A program made the position numbers and the translations under genes. 64,000 bases of DNA from Potentilla sterilis (Eukaryota; Streptophyta; Magnoliopsida; Rosales; Rosaceae), in NCBI GenBank assembly GCA_963682095.1, contig OY821759.1, positions 44,171,133 through 44,235,132 of the forward strand. Reading direction: 5' to 3'. Below are positions 1 through 11,710 of the stretch, piece after piece. Positions within the stretch are counted from its first letter, which is position 1. Every line of letters starts with the position of its first letter. Below the pieces are notes generated by a model. It saw only the letters and a program-made list of their open reading frames with translations. It ran no database searches and had not been told where the DNA came from.

Positions 1-800
1 ATTTTAGTTGGGTTTTTGTTGGGAATTGAAAAGCTATTGCTATGTTGTTGATAGGTAGAGATAGAAAATACAAAAAGTGTTCTGGGCTTTAATCTTGAAA
101 TTGTATGATTGTTTCTAGAACACCCTTTTGGTTGTTGTGTTTGTGATGAGAGATGGGTTATGTGTGAAAGGAATGAACTTTGTTCAATTTGAGGTGGGTG
201 TTGTTAGTAATTGGAGGTCAATTTGATTAAGTAAGCAACTGATTGTCTTTTTTTATCTCTCAAGTTTCTTCATTTGTGTGTATGTCTGAGCGTGTGTTAA
301 TCTTGGTTCTAAATGTTGATGAAAGGGATGACCTTTTTTCCATTTGGTCTGTGTTTTTATCTTGAAATTTCTGTCTGTTTATAGAACACCCTTTGACTGT
401 TGTGTCTGCGATCAAAGCTGGGTATGTGTGGAAATAATGGGGTGGATTAACTACATGTGTCTTTGTTTTGAGTCTTTTGACTGTGAATGCTGGGGGTGAG
501 ATACTGAACTGTTGAACTTGAGTGATGGGTTGGATTAACTATGGATGTTGCAAGGGTTTTGAAGGTTAAAGACATCCGCATTTAGATTGGTACCACAAAC
601 TGCTAATATAGTTTTATCAAGTCTCTTGCGTTGTTAACCATTTGCACTTCAAAATCCAAAGTTGATAGCTAAAAGGCCACTTGCAAAATGAGCAAACACT
701 TGGAGTTTTTCCTCTGTAGTATCTATTTTTTTTTTTCTTTTGTAAGTAGTACTTGTACTTTTGGATATAATGAAATTTGATTGATGAATATGGATGTCAG
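1..800 (+). other. Probable SSADH intron 1 sequence
   Basis: No convincing coding exon is visible. The sequence is T-rich and runs into an acceptor AG at 799-800 directly before the first recognisable SSADH exon. It contains two loosely related blocks, around 100-190 and 380-480, sharing the phrase tagaacaccctt and a gggttatgtgtg-like stretch, which suggests an old local duplication. The exon with the mitochondrial targeting peptide should be upstream of the window. Confidence 0.6.
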
Positions 801-3800
801 ATTAGCATGAACGCAAAAGGTTTTGCTTCTCGGCTTGTTGATGCTGGTCTATTACGTAGTCAGGCCCTTATTGGAGGAAAATGGTCTGATGCATATGATG
901 GGAAAACTATAGAGGTATGAATGAAGATCATTTCTCTATCATGCGTCGTATCTTTTTCATTAATTTTTTTTATAAAGAAAAAAGAAACACCGCTCGTGTT
1001 TTTAGTTTTTGATAAAGGAACACCTCTCTTGATTGCAAGATTTGTTATAACTGGGCCCCCTTACCAACCTTTTGCTGCATTTTTCATTTTTTTTCTTTTT
1101 TTTCTTTGATCTGAAACCCAATCTTGTAAATTTCCTGATATCACTTCAATTTCATATCATTGTAGGTTCACAACCCAGCAACTGGCGATGTCATAACAAC
1201 TGTCCCATGCATGGGTCAAAATGAGACAAATGATGCAATATCTGCAGCCTACAACGCATTCAGTAGTATGGGACTTCTTACCCCTCCACGTTTTTTGAAT
1301 TTTCAAATTCAATGTTTGTAGATCTATGTACTCAATTTAGCATAAACTGAATGATATGGTATCAGTGTATAGTGGTTTGTTGATTATATTTAACATAGCT
1401 TGAGGTTGTGAAAATTTCTGTTATTGATTCAAGTATTTAAACTTTTTGTCTGCATATAGCCTGGAGCAAGGTTACTAATGTTGAAAGGAGCAAATGTCTT
1501 AGGAAATGGTATAATTCCTTCCCTGGTTTTCTATTTCTCTTCTGTGTAAAACTATTCATTTGACTGTGTACAGTTTGTAGTGTTTAAATATCTGCCCACT
1601 AGTTGTTGAATGTCGAGTCGTTTGAAGGTGACCTCTGTACTTCCATGTAGTGTGGTTAATGTTCTCTTGGAGCTCTACTTGTTACTTGTTCACTTGAATA
1701 CTGCATTAGGATGCCATGAAATATTATACAGTTGTTGAAAAACTGATCCCGTTTCATCTTTTAAGGTACGACCTACTCATTTCCCACAAAGAAGAACTTG
1801 GACAACTCATTACCCTGGAGCAAGGGAAACCGTTACAAGAAGCCATGGGTGAGGTATCGCATTTCAGACTCTATATAAGAAATTTTAGCCATTACCTCTA
1901 GCATTGCATGTTACTTGCATTTTACTAAGATGTCATGACCTCTGATATTACAGGTGGCGTATGGAGCTGGCTTTATTGAGTTCTTTGCTGAAGAGGCAAA
2001 ACGTGTATATGGTGATGTAATTCCATCGCCTCTTGCTGATCGACGGATGCTTGTTTTAAAGCAGGTTTGATGATTTGATAAATGAGAACTCATTTTTTCA
2101 ATAATCAACTGTTGGGGAATATTCAGGGGTTTGATAAATGAATTATTTGACAAATGAAAAAGGAAAAGAACAGAACTTCACATATATGCTGATGTTAAAC
2201 CATCACAAAAAAAACAAGTAAAAGATCTAGGACTGTTGCCACTATGCCATTAGAGGGCGAGGGGATTTCTCAGTATATTCCAATTTTTTTTTCTTTTTCT
2301 CTCCCATCAGTTTGATATTGTTGTCTCAGTCATATCTTGTCATGGTCCTTGTGGCATCTAAGACCTCATACGGTAGAAACTTGATTCCACTGCAAATGGG
2401 TTTTTCCAATTTCAGCCAACAAAGGATAGAAACTTTATGGTCAATATCCTTAATGAGTCCTCCAATGCGTAACTGTACGGTTCTTAAGATTACTATAAAG
2501 TATTGTGGAGGGCAGGGCAGTGAAATTGTTTTATTCTCTCTCTCTGTTTATAAAATTTATTTATTATATTTTTTTTTATAACATTTTCTCTTGCAGCCTG
2601 TAGGTGTTGTTGGTGCAATCACTCCCTGGAACTTCCCATTAGCTATGATTACCCGCAAGGTGATTTTTAAAACTATTAGATAATGCAGAATAGCATGCCA
2701 ACCTTTTAATTTACGACTCATTTACAAGAGCTTTGCTTCTCTCACAATATTTTCAGGTTGGTCCTGCTCTTGCATGTGGCTGTACAGTGGTCATTAAACC
2801 CTCTGAACTTACACCGCTCACAGCCTTAGCAGCAGCTGAGCTTGCCCTGCAAGCTGGAATACCGCCAGTAATATTTCTTTTGTTTACACTTAAAGTGTGT
2901 TGATTCTTTATTTTTTGCCGCGGGTGATATTTCTTACAGCAGGCTTCTGTTTTATCCCTTGGCTAATTATTGTTATCTACATGTTTCAACGTGATAGTGG
3001 ACTGTCATTTGTCGTTCTGTTTGCTTTCTGCTACAACTGTTATGTTCTTTAAATCAATGTTTAGAGAATATGAATGGTAAAGTTTATGAATGGTAATAAA
3101 ATCAAATGTTCTGGACTGTTGCTTTAGAATTTGAGAGACTACACAGATAAATGCTGTAGGCATTTATAGTTTAAATATCGCAGTTTGATGAATGGTTCAT
3201 GTGGGGAAGGACTTTTGCAATTATGAGTTCTTGATGGAGTGGGTTTCTCATCTTCGATCCCTCGAAATGACAAATAGTTGATTAAGTATACTTTTGGAGA
3301 CCCAATCATCAATTCCTTTCCAGTAATCTGTATGCCAGTTAAAAATTCTCTGAACTAGAAAAATCGAGGAGACATATCATGGTTATATGCCTACTGTGTT
3401 GTTCTCCTTGTCAATCTTAGGTCATTTCAGTCGTCAGCCCTTCTAATGAACCTTTGTTTTCTCTTCCATTGTCTAATGCATTTACCCTTCTGATATAGGG
3501 TGTGGTGAATGTGGTAATGGGAAATGCTCCTGCAATCTGAACCTTTGTTTTCTCTTCCATTGTCTAATGCATTTACCCTTCTGATATAGGGTGTGGTGAA
3601 TGTGGTAATGGGAAATGCTCCTGCAATCGGGGACGCTTTACTTGCAAGTCCGCAGGTTTTATACATATCATATATACCCATAATGGCAATTTTCCTGTTG
3701 AGATGTGTAGTTATAAGAAATGGAATTAATTTCAGTTTACCTACTTGAACTTTAGTTGAATCATCACTTCAGTCCCTATACTTTTGATTTCATCAACTAC

Positions 3801-6800
3801 ACCTCTATACTTTCTAAATTAATCAACTAATACTAATTTTGTAAATTCCGTACAAACGATCTATCAATACCAAAGGCTTTTTGGTATCTTTTCCCTACAT
3901 TAATGCACCGTTACCATATTACGATTATAAATAAAGCTAAACAAATCATATTATCAAGTTGAACAATAGAAAATAAACAAAAACAAATCATATATGGTAA
4001 AACAAAAAGAAATCACCATATATGATTTGTTTTCTATTGTTCAACTTGATTATATGAATTGTTTAGCCTTGTTTATAATCGTAATATGGTAACGGTGCAT
4101 TAATGTAGGGAAATGGTAACAAAAAGCCTTTGGTATTGATAGATTGTTTGGACGAAATTACAAAATTGGTATCAGTTGATTAATTTAGGGAAGTACAAGG
4201 GTGTAGCTGATGAAATCAAAAGTACAGGGACTGAAATGATGATTGAGCCAAAGTTTAAGTAGGTAAACTGAAATTAATTCTAAGAAATGCAATACACCAA
4301 CCATGACTGTTTTATACAACTCGTTCAGGTAAGAAAAATCACTTTCACAGGCTCAACAGCAGTTGGAAAGAAGTTGATGGCTGGTGCAGCTGGGACTGTT
4401 AAGAAGGTAAAGATATATGCTGTATATATATGCTGTTGTTAGGCTCAAAGCCCTGTTAGGTAATTAATTCCTTTTCAATTTTTATTTCTCTTGGTTATTT
4501 TAGGTATCTCTTGAACTTGGTGGCAATGCACCCTGCATAGTCTTTGATGATGCAGATCTGGATGTGGCAGTAAAAGGAACTGTAAGTAGTACCCTGGAAT
4601 ATGGATAAATCGCAACTGTCTAAGTTGAGATATCATTTCTATCTCTTGGTATTCTGGGTTCACATTTTTTTCTTTTTGTTACATTCATTGACTGAATCAT
4701 GTAAGAGACCTTTTTTTTTTTTTTTTAATTTTCAGCTTGGAGCAAAGTTCCGTAATACTGGACAGACATGTGTTTGTGCTAATAGGATTATGGTACAGGA
4801 AGGTATGATCGAACCACATTCAACTGATAAATTACAACCTTCATGCTTCCTGGTTGAAACCCATATTGCTATTTTGATTTGTACTATATTCCTAGTTGAG
4901 TGAATGATCCCACAACCTTGTTTAAGGATGCTAAGAATCGAACACTACATTTATATTTTTTATTCCAAAAAAAAAAAAACATTGGAGCTCTGGTGCTGTT
5001 TGATTATCAAGCAGCAGCCACTGTCTTGTGGGAAGTTGAGTAAAACATTGTGAAGGTGCTGCAGCCTGCTACTTTAATAGTCCTGGCTAGATGAATATGA
5101 TTACTGATCTTTGTATCACCAAAACTGTTTTGAACTTCAAGGACATCATGTATTGCTTTTGAATTGGAATGGTAAACGAACTGTTGTTGCTGAATATACT
5201 CCCTTCCTTTTCCTTAAAAAAAAACATTGGAGCTCTGGTGCTGTTTGATTATCAAGCAGCAGCCACTGTCTTGTGGGAAGTTGAGTAAAACATTGTGAAG
5301 GTGCTGCAGCCTGCTACTTTAATAGTCCTGGCTAGATGAATATGATTACTGATCTTTGTATCACCAAAACTGTTTTGAACTTCAAGGACATCATGTATTG
5401 CTTTTGAATTGGAATGGTAAACGAACTGTTGTTGCTGAATATACTCCCTTCCTTTTCCTTAAAAAAAAAAATTGTTTATATATACATACTGGAGTGTGCA
5501 CTTGTGATGTTGGTGCTGTAGGTTTTGATTATAAGACCCTTAAATTTCTCATGCACTTGTAGGTGCATTCAAAAGTGAAAAGTATGCCTTGACTGTATGT
5601 TATGACGTTATGTTATATTTTTTTTTTCTTAGTAATTTATAGCACTTAATAATGCTGGTTACTAAGAGCATTTTCATCTGTTTAGGTATCTATGACAAAT
5701 TTGTGGATGCTTTTTCCAAAGCTGTCCAGAAGCTCCAAGTTGGGCATGGCTTTAGTGAAGGAGTGTCTCAGGTAATCTTATAATTCATGCAGTGTCTGTC
5801 AAATTGTGTGGCTTCTCCACTGGGTTCCATATCACATTCTTGTTCTTGCTGATATGGCCATAAATTATATGTATTTAACGAATTCTTTGAATTTCTTTAC
5901 AGGGTCCTTTAATCAATGAAGCAGCAGTACAAAAGGTTCGTTTTCTGTACCAAATTGTAGTTTTCATTTTGTTTGTGATCCTCTCTTCATATTTTTTCTT
6001 TTGAATTTGTTACAGGTTGAGTCATATGTAAAAGATGCTACATCAAAGGTTAGTCTCTACATTTCTATTGAAGTGGTTCTGATGGTGGTGATATAGCCAA
6101 GAACAATTGGTGAAATTATTTGCTATTGCATTCAACTTGGTTAGAACTTAGAACATGATTGTTGGATGAATAAGTAATCAACCTTTGAGCACTTTGGATG
6201 AATGGTACTTTTCTCAAAACTCAGTCCTGACTTGTGTTCTGTTATATTGATCTTTTGAAGGGGGCCAAAGTTGTTCTCGGAGCCAAAAGGCATAGCCTTG
6301 GAATGACGTTCTATGAGCCTACCGTTCTCAGTGATGTCGAGAGTGATATGATAATAGCAAGGTACACCATCTAATAAATTGTATCATATCTTAACCATAC
6401 TTAATTTACATAGTCAAACTGTCCTGGTATCTGAATGTTAGATGGATAAAACTTGGCACTACTCAATATTGTGTATAAGATTCTACCTGTCTGCTCTACA
6501 TGATTCAGGGAGGAAGTATTTGGACCGGTCGCACCTGTTTTGCGTTTCAAAACTGAGGATGATGCTCTCCGCATGGCCAATGATACCAATGCAGGTAATC
6601 TTGTTGAGCTTCCATACATATTCATATACCCATTAAAACTTAAGAAAAAGATACTTTATCCGTTTACATCATGTCTTCCTTTGATTCTCACATTCTTCTT
6701 GCGCATGCATATGCAGGGTTAGCTGCTTACATATTTACAAATAATGTACAACGATCATGGCGTGTTGCGGAAGCTCTTGAATATGGACTTGTTGGTGTAA

Positions 6801-7412
6801 ATGAAGGGTTAATTTCAACAGAGGTGAGTCCTACATTGCATCTACCAACAGTTGTTTATTCTTTTCTTCAGATTACAGATTGATTAATGTGTTATTTTCC
6901 ATATCAATGAAGGTGGCTCCTTTTGGAGGTGTCAAGCAGTCTGGTCTTGGACGGGAAGGTTCCAAGTATGGAATGGATGAATATTTGGAAGTAAGTGGAC
7001 TGAAGGATACCCCTTTCATAATACTTGCAGGAGAAATAAACTTCTTAATGTTGATAGCTGTTAGAACCTGTTTACTGCATGGGTTTATTAAGTCTAATAA
7101 TAACCTAAAAATCAAAGTTCCATATCATAAGTTATAAGTGCTAGGAAAATATGCTTGTGTGGTTCCCTTTAGGAATGTATATATACTACATATGCTGGTC
7201 CTTATATTCTTATTTCTCTTCTTTAGTTCTTCATTGGTACAGATTTCTTTCCATAATTCCTACCATATTGATACAGAAGTAAAATTGTATGCTATAGACA
7301 AGGTCCATGCACGACATGATATCATAAAACTTCAGTATGTGATGCTTGTGAAATTTGTAATCCTCTCTTGCAGCTTAAATACGTGTGCCTGGGGAATATG
7401 AGCAGCAAGTGA
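801..7412 (+). CDS. SSADH: Succinate-semialdehyde dehydrogenase, mitochondrial (5' partial)
   Basis: Oxidises succinic semialdehyde to succinate with NAD+, the last step of the GABA shunt, in mitochondria. Coding exons read: 801-914, 1166-1265, 1460-1508, 1766-1853, 1954-2064, 2597-2659, 2757-2867, 3590-3655, 4329-4406, 4504-4581, 4736-4802, 5686-5771, 5903-5935, 6016-6048, 6261-6361, 6509-6594, 6717-6823, 6913-6990, 7374-7412. They join in frame to 495 residues; the plant enzyme has about 528, so the missing N-terminus (transit peptide) lies on an exon before this window and 1-800 looks like intron 1. Visible motifs: PWNFP, FTGSTAVGKK (cofactor loop), LELGG (catalytic Glu) and GQTCVCANR (catalytic Cys; the C-V-C pair matches the redox-switch cysteines known in plant SSADH), and the C-terminal KQSGLGREGS. 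The ALDH5F1 assignment is firm. Oddities: a duplicated acceptor before the 3590 exon, and large intronic repeats. Confidence 0.95.
3447..3628 (+). repeat. 91-bp tandem duplication spanning an SSADH splice acceptor
   Basis: Two identical 91-bp copies abut at 3447-3537 and 3538-3628. Each contains the end of the intron, a tgatatag acceptor and the first 39 bases of the exon. Only the second acceptor (exon from 3590) gives an open frame. Using the first (exon from 3499) reads 13 family-like codons and then a TGA at 3538-3540. Confidence 0.95.
3723..4280. mobile_element. Mutator-like foldback MITE in an SSADH intron
   Basis: A 558-bp element that is almost entirely one inverted repeat: the left arm from 3723 (gaattaatttcagtttacct) matches the reverse complement of the right arm ending at 4280 over about 250 bp with scattered mismatches. 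It is flanked by a perfect 9-bp direct repeat, taagaaatg, at 3714-3722 and 4281-4289. A 9-bp target duplication with long terminal inverted repeats is the signature of Mutator-like (MULE) elements. No transposase is present, so it is non-autonomous. It lies between the SSADH exons ending at 3655 and starting at 4329, and the exon reading is not disturbed. Confidence 0.88.
4980..5469 (+). repeat. 245-bp tandem duplication in an SSADH intron
   Basis: Two copies, 4980-5224 and 5225-5469, start with cattggagctctggtgctg and end in a run of A. No difference between them is visible by eye, so the duplication is probably recent. Both lie wholly in the intron between the exons ending at 4802 and starting at 5686. 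Confidence 0.92.
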
Positions 7413-7600
7413 TGTGCTTTGTTCCCTGCGAGTTTAAGACACAAGTTGGAACCAGATGTAACCTGTTTGACTCCAAATATGTATCGGAAAATAAGTGTTT
7501 TAGCTTTGGTGTAATTTTGTGCAAAAAGAATAAGATTTTGCTGTACGGAACTGCAAGTCCTTAGTGCTAATGTAATTTTGCAAGAACAGAAAGTGGTTAA
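7413..7600 (+). other. SSADH 3' untranslated region
   Basis: A/T-rich sequence after the SSADH stop, with an aataag motif near 7528 that could serve as a poly(A) signal. The transcript end is not defined by the sequence alone. Confidence 0.45.
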
Positions 7601-7699
7601 ATGATGTTTCCTTTATGATTCAAGTTTTTGCACAATTTTAATCCTGAATCCATGATTGGAGAAGGGGATGGGCCTTTAGTAACTAGCAGTGCACCTTGC

Positions 7700-8300
7700 A
7701 TGCATACAGTATTACGGCAGACAAGTGTATAGATTTTCTTCCTGTCCAAGTCCAAACTCTTTAGTAGATCCCTAAATTTTATCAACAGTATCCACGCTTG
7801 ACACATCCAACAAAGCGTGCAGACGTCTGCCTTTGTCAGCTCCAATTGAAAACCCGTATGTCAAGTTAGATAACTTTCCTAAATCTGCTTTGGTCGATTA
7901 CAAGTTTACAACTACGGGTTTATAGCAAGTAAAAAGGAGTATCATTTCTTTTACCTCAATTCAACCTGTTAACCACAAACATACTTGTAGCCATGGAGGT
8001 TTAGCATCCTTCCGAGATCTCTTCCCAACAGAAGATAAGATGCCATGCAACTGTATGAGCAGCTTGGTCGCAATCTCTGTGGATACTTCATGTAATAGCA
8101 TCAAATTTTTTTTCACTTATGATTAAATCTCATAAAAAGAAGCTCCTTCCATACTTGCATTGAGTTCAGTCCTGTAGATAGCCCAAATGAGATGCACTTG
8201 ATACATCAAGTTTAGGAGTGGTGGTGCCTTAAACATGAGCTCCATGTAAGTAGGCTGTTTAGGCAATTGTTGATGCTTTTTAGTGTTGGTTATAGTGATC
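7700..8300 (-). pseudogene. Possible degraded gene fragment, unrecognised
   Basis: On the minus strand two short stretches read like protein but do not join into an open frame. One, about 8100-7990, reads LLHEVSTEIATKLLIQLHG and continues to a CAA-GTATGT that looks like a donor site. The other, about 8270-8135, reads KHQQLPKQPTYMELMFKAPP and ends at stops. No family is recognised. It could be the remnant of a gene inserted between SSADH and APL, or chance. Confidence 0.25.
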
Positions 8301-8349
8301 AAATTTGTGAATACTCAAATCAACTGTCCAATGTAACCAGTCGTCTTAT

Positions 8350-11240
8350 ACGACAGAAAACTAGGTGCTGAATTGGCTACGAGATGGGTTTGAGATTAAT
8401 AGAAGCTTTCCCACCAAATTCTTTTGGATATGGTTTAGAAAAAAGAACTGTGGCTCCATTGGATGAGAAAGAAGAGGAAAGATGATGGTGATTTGGCAAA
8501 CATTTCTACCCCTAAGTTTGACATGAATCAAATGGAATGAACAACAGTGAGACAAGTAAAAGTCAGAAGACTAGAAAATTCAAATGAAGACAAAGATGCG
8601 AGGTACTTTCTCCAATGGTTTTAAAATTTCAATATCATTATGCCTTGGAATTAAGTTAAAAAAATTTTGAATAATGAAATTGAGTTAATTTAGATGCAAA
8701 ACAAATACATTTCTAATTTTTCTTCATAAAATTTGAGGAGCTACTGCTACTCTTAAGAAACACAAGAAGATAATAAAAGTTATCTGCATAATTTTCGTGA
8801 TACATCTGAATTTACAATCTAATGAAGAAATTGTGAAGTTTGAATCAATGAAATCTTAGAAGTACCTAAATGTAAATGAAAAGTTGTGTAAATTACAATG
8901 GTCTAAGTTGCAAACACAGCGATCTTGGTATAGAAAGCTTCTATTGTGCTCTGATGTTTGCTCCACAGTGAGAATTTCTATTTTTAATCTAAAAACTAAT
9001 TTGAATAAATTCCTTCTTTTTTTTTTTTTTTTTCTTCAACACTGTACCCAAAAAGAAATATCCTCGTGGAAAAGTAGTGAATATGACAATGGAATGTCAT
9101 ATATTCCCTATGTTAGATATGCTTTCGAGATCAAACATCATGTCATTTCTCATCTATCACCTCATCCTCTCCGGCCACCACTTCTGCTAGCCAAATTTTC
9201 GGCTCACGTATATACATCTGCATATAAAGAAAACCTCTCCACGTACATATCTATCATCATCATCAAATTCCTCTATATCATGACTTGTTAGTTCTCCAAT
9301 ATTGTTCGAGTTGCCACAATAATGAGAACCATGGCAGATTGATGCAATAATGCAGATGCACCATGCATTGGGAACTCAGAGATATGCAGAAAAGAAGGAA
9401 GCTTTGTAAAGTATTCAAATTGTTCATAAAGTAGGGTCCCAGCAAATTCACCTTCTCTATAGGGAATATATTCATTTGAGAGAATAAATCCCTCTAGATC
9501 ACATAAAGATGCTTGAAGTTCAAGCAAACTTACCCTTAACACTAAGCCACCCAACTTTTCCACTGGCTTTGAATTAATCCCCATTATAATTATCATGAAA
9601 CTAAAAGTTAAATCCCTACTTTGCTTGAATGTGCTAATGTGTGGTCTAAAGAAGCATCTCTCAAATTCTAAATAAAACGCTTTGTTTTCCATACATTTGG
9701 ATAGAGACCGAGGTTCCAAAACACAAAGGGTGGTGGGGGAATGTCAAATCTAAGCTAGGGTTTCCAAATCATATGTATGCAGCAATGTTTGATTTCCTAC
9801 GTGACATCTATGCATTGGCTTGATATGAGCAACTGAGTGGGACATGGTCAACATCTTTTGTACTGAGCAAGACCAATGCAAGTGTGTAACAATTAAGCTT
9901 GGTCGTAAATGTTCTGTATCTTAAAAAATTGGAGCTTTGTGTAAATTATGGAGTTTCAGATCTTGGGGAGAAGAATCTTCCTTTAATTGTCAAAGAAGGA
10001 AGCATCTATTCCCTCAGAAGTTTTTTTGGGTATTATACATACCATATCATAATATATATGCATTTTCCAAATCATGTATTGTAGCTCGATAATCTAGCAA
10101 AATACAACAATGAACAAAATACAAACTACCGGACATTCATTTATCTATGTTTGAATAAGCGATCGATTATATAACACGGTTTAGTAGATCTGGGGTTGAA
10201 ATCTCTCATTCTCATTTCCATTGCAGTTTGAAGAGTACGTGTTGCTCCCTAAGTTGCAGTCGATATTGAATTCTTTAATTACTCTTTTCTATCTGATTTG
10301 ATTTGAGCATTGCATTACTGGTTGTGAACTAATTTATGCATTTAAATGACGTCTATATAATCTCATGCATGTATATTTTGCTTTTACAGTTCATGTTTTA
10401 GCTACTGTATATGTAGGATGTATGAACCGAAGCAAAATTAGATTGGCAGAAAGCAAGAAACCTGGTAAAACAATCATTTTTCTAGCTAATACAGTCGATC
10501 ATTATGCTCTTACATTCTGTAGTAGAGTGAGTGGGAGATAGCTTGTGGCAATCTATGGGGTTTGATCTTAGTACTCGAGTAGTTTTTGTTTGTTTCGATT
10601 TGGATTGGAGTAGAAATGCATGGCATGAGCAGTCTTCAATTCCACAAAAGTGATAAGGGATGAGCCGAAGAGGCCCAGCAAAGCTTGAGAGAAGAAGTAA
10701 GGCTAAGGTCCCCTACGCTCCTGTCATCAAAAGCTCCACATTACAATTCCTTTTATGCATTGATGTTCACGTCCTTGTATATTACCAACCACAGACCCTA
10801 AAGTTGCTGTGGTTCCATATTATGTTGTATTTTAGTGCTTTCTCTTCCATGATATATCATATATGATACTCTCCCAAGTCCCAACAATGTAATTTCTAAG
10901 AACTCGACCAGTTTGATAGTCGATCTCTGATCTTAATTTGAAGTGTGATTGTGTGAAAAACTTTATCTACACTCCTACACTCCCTTAATGTGGGATTATG
11001 ACTTCGGGTGCAATCTTGTTTGAAGCTCTCATTTACTTTCGGCCCGATATACAAAACCCTACACTTGAGACAATAAACTTGAAATGACGATGTATTAGAA
11101 AAAGTACATAACTAATGCTGTCAAATAAGATTGAAAAGAGCATCACTTTTCAGCTTAGAGTTCAAGCTAAAACTAAGCACCTATCTAGAATCAAAGGTTC
11201 GGTCTAAAATTGTATAAAGAGGTATACATAATAGAGAACT
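8350..11240. other. Intergenic region, no gene recognised
   Basis: AT-rich sequence between SSADH and APL. Several short open frames exist on both strands, the longest about 140 codons on the minus strand at 9288-9719, but they have no recognisable domain, low-complexity composition and no plausible splice partners. A 15-bp T run lies near 9017. Confidence 0.5.
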
Positions 11241-11266
11241 CATATATATATATATATATATATGGC

Positions 11267-11666
11267 AGGATCTAGAGATGATGTCCTCATATTTGAGTTA
11301 TAGTACAGATTTTCATTTTTAACCCACTTTTAGATCGAATTTTCTCATCTCCACCGTCTAGTATCTATATAATATTGTGTAGATCATCGCTGTAAAATTT
11401 CAACTAATTTGGTAATCGTTAAGGCCCTCAAACGCGAAAAAAAAATGGACGAACTGAATTCTGTCAAACTTGAACCGTTCATATTTATAAGAGAAAAACG
11501 TAATTTTGAGGGTCTTAACGATTATCCAATTGGCTGAAATTTTGCAGAGATGATTTACACAATATTATATAGATAATTGACGGTGGAGATGAGAAAATTC
11601 GATCGAAAAGTAGGTCAAAAATGAAAATCCGCACTATCAACAAGTTTGAGTATGTCCTCTCTAAAT

Positions 11667-11669
<3 letters not shown>
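11267..11669. mobile_element. Foldback MITE within a TA microsatellite
   Basis: About 400 bp whose two halves are imperfect inverted repeats. The left arm has gaattttctcatctccaccgtc and atctatataatattgtgta, and the reverse complement of the right arm (to 11669) has the same phrases with a few mismatches. Both ends read aggat(c/t)tagag. It is flanked on both sides by (TA)n tracts (about 11241-11263 and 11669-11705), so the target duplication cannot be resolved; a TA target would fit a Tc1/mariner-type MITE. It lies 1.35 kb upstream of the APL start. Confidence 0.75.

Positions 11670-11705
<36 letters not shown>

Positions 11706-11710
<5 letters not shown>

Noticed and set aside
3499..3537. A separate extra exon of SSADH
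   Set aside because: It is the first copy of the 91-bp duplication; reading it leads straight to a stop and it has no donor at its end.
9288..9719. 143-codon open frame on the minus strand between SSADH and APL
   Set aside because: No domain, no splice partner and unremarkable AT-rich composition; overlapping frames of similar length exist on the other strand. Treated as chance.
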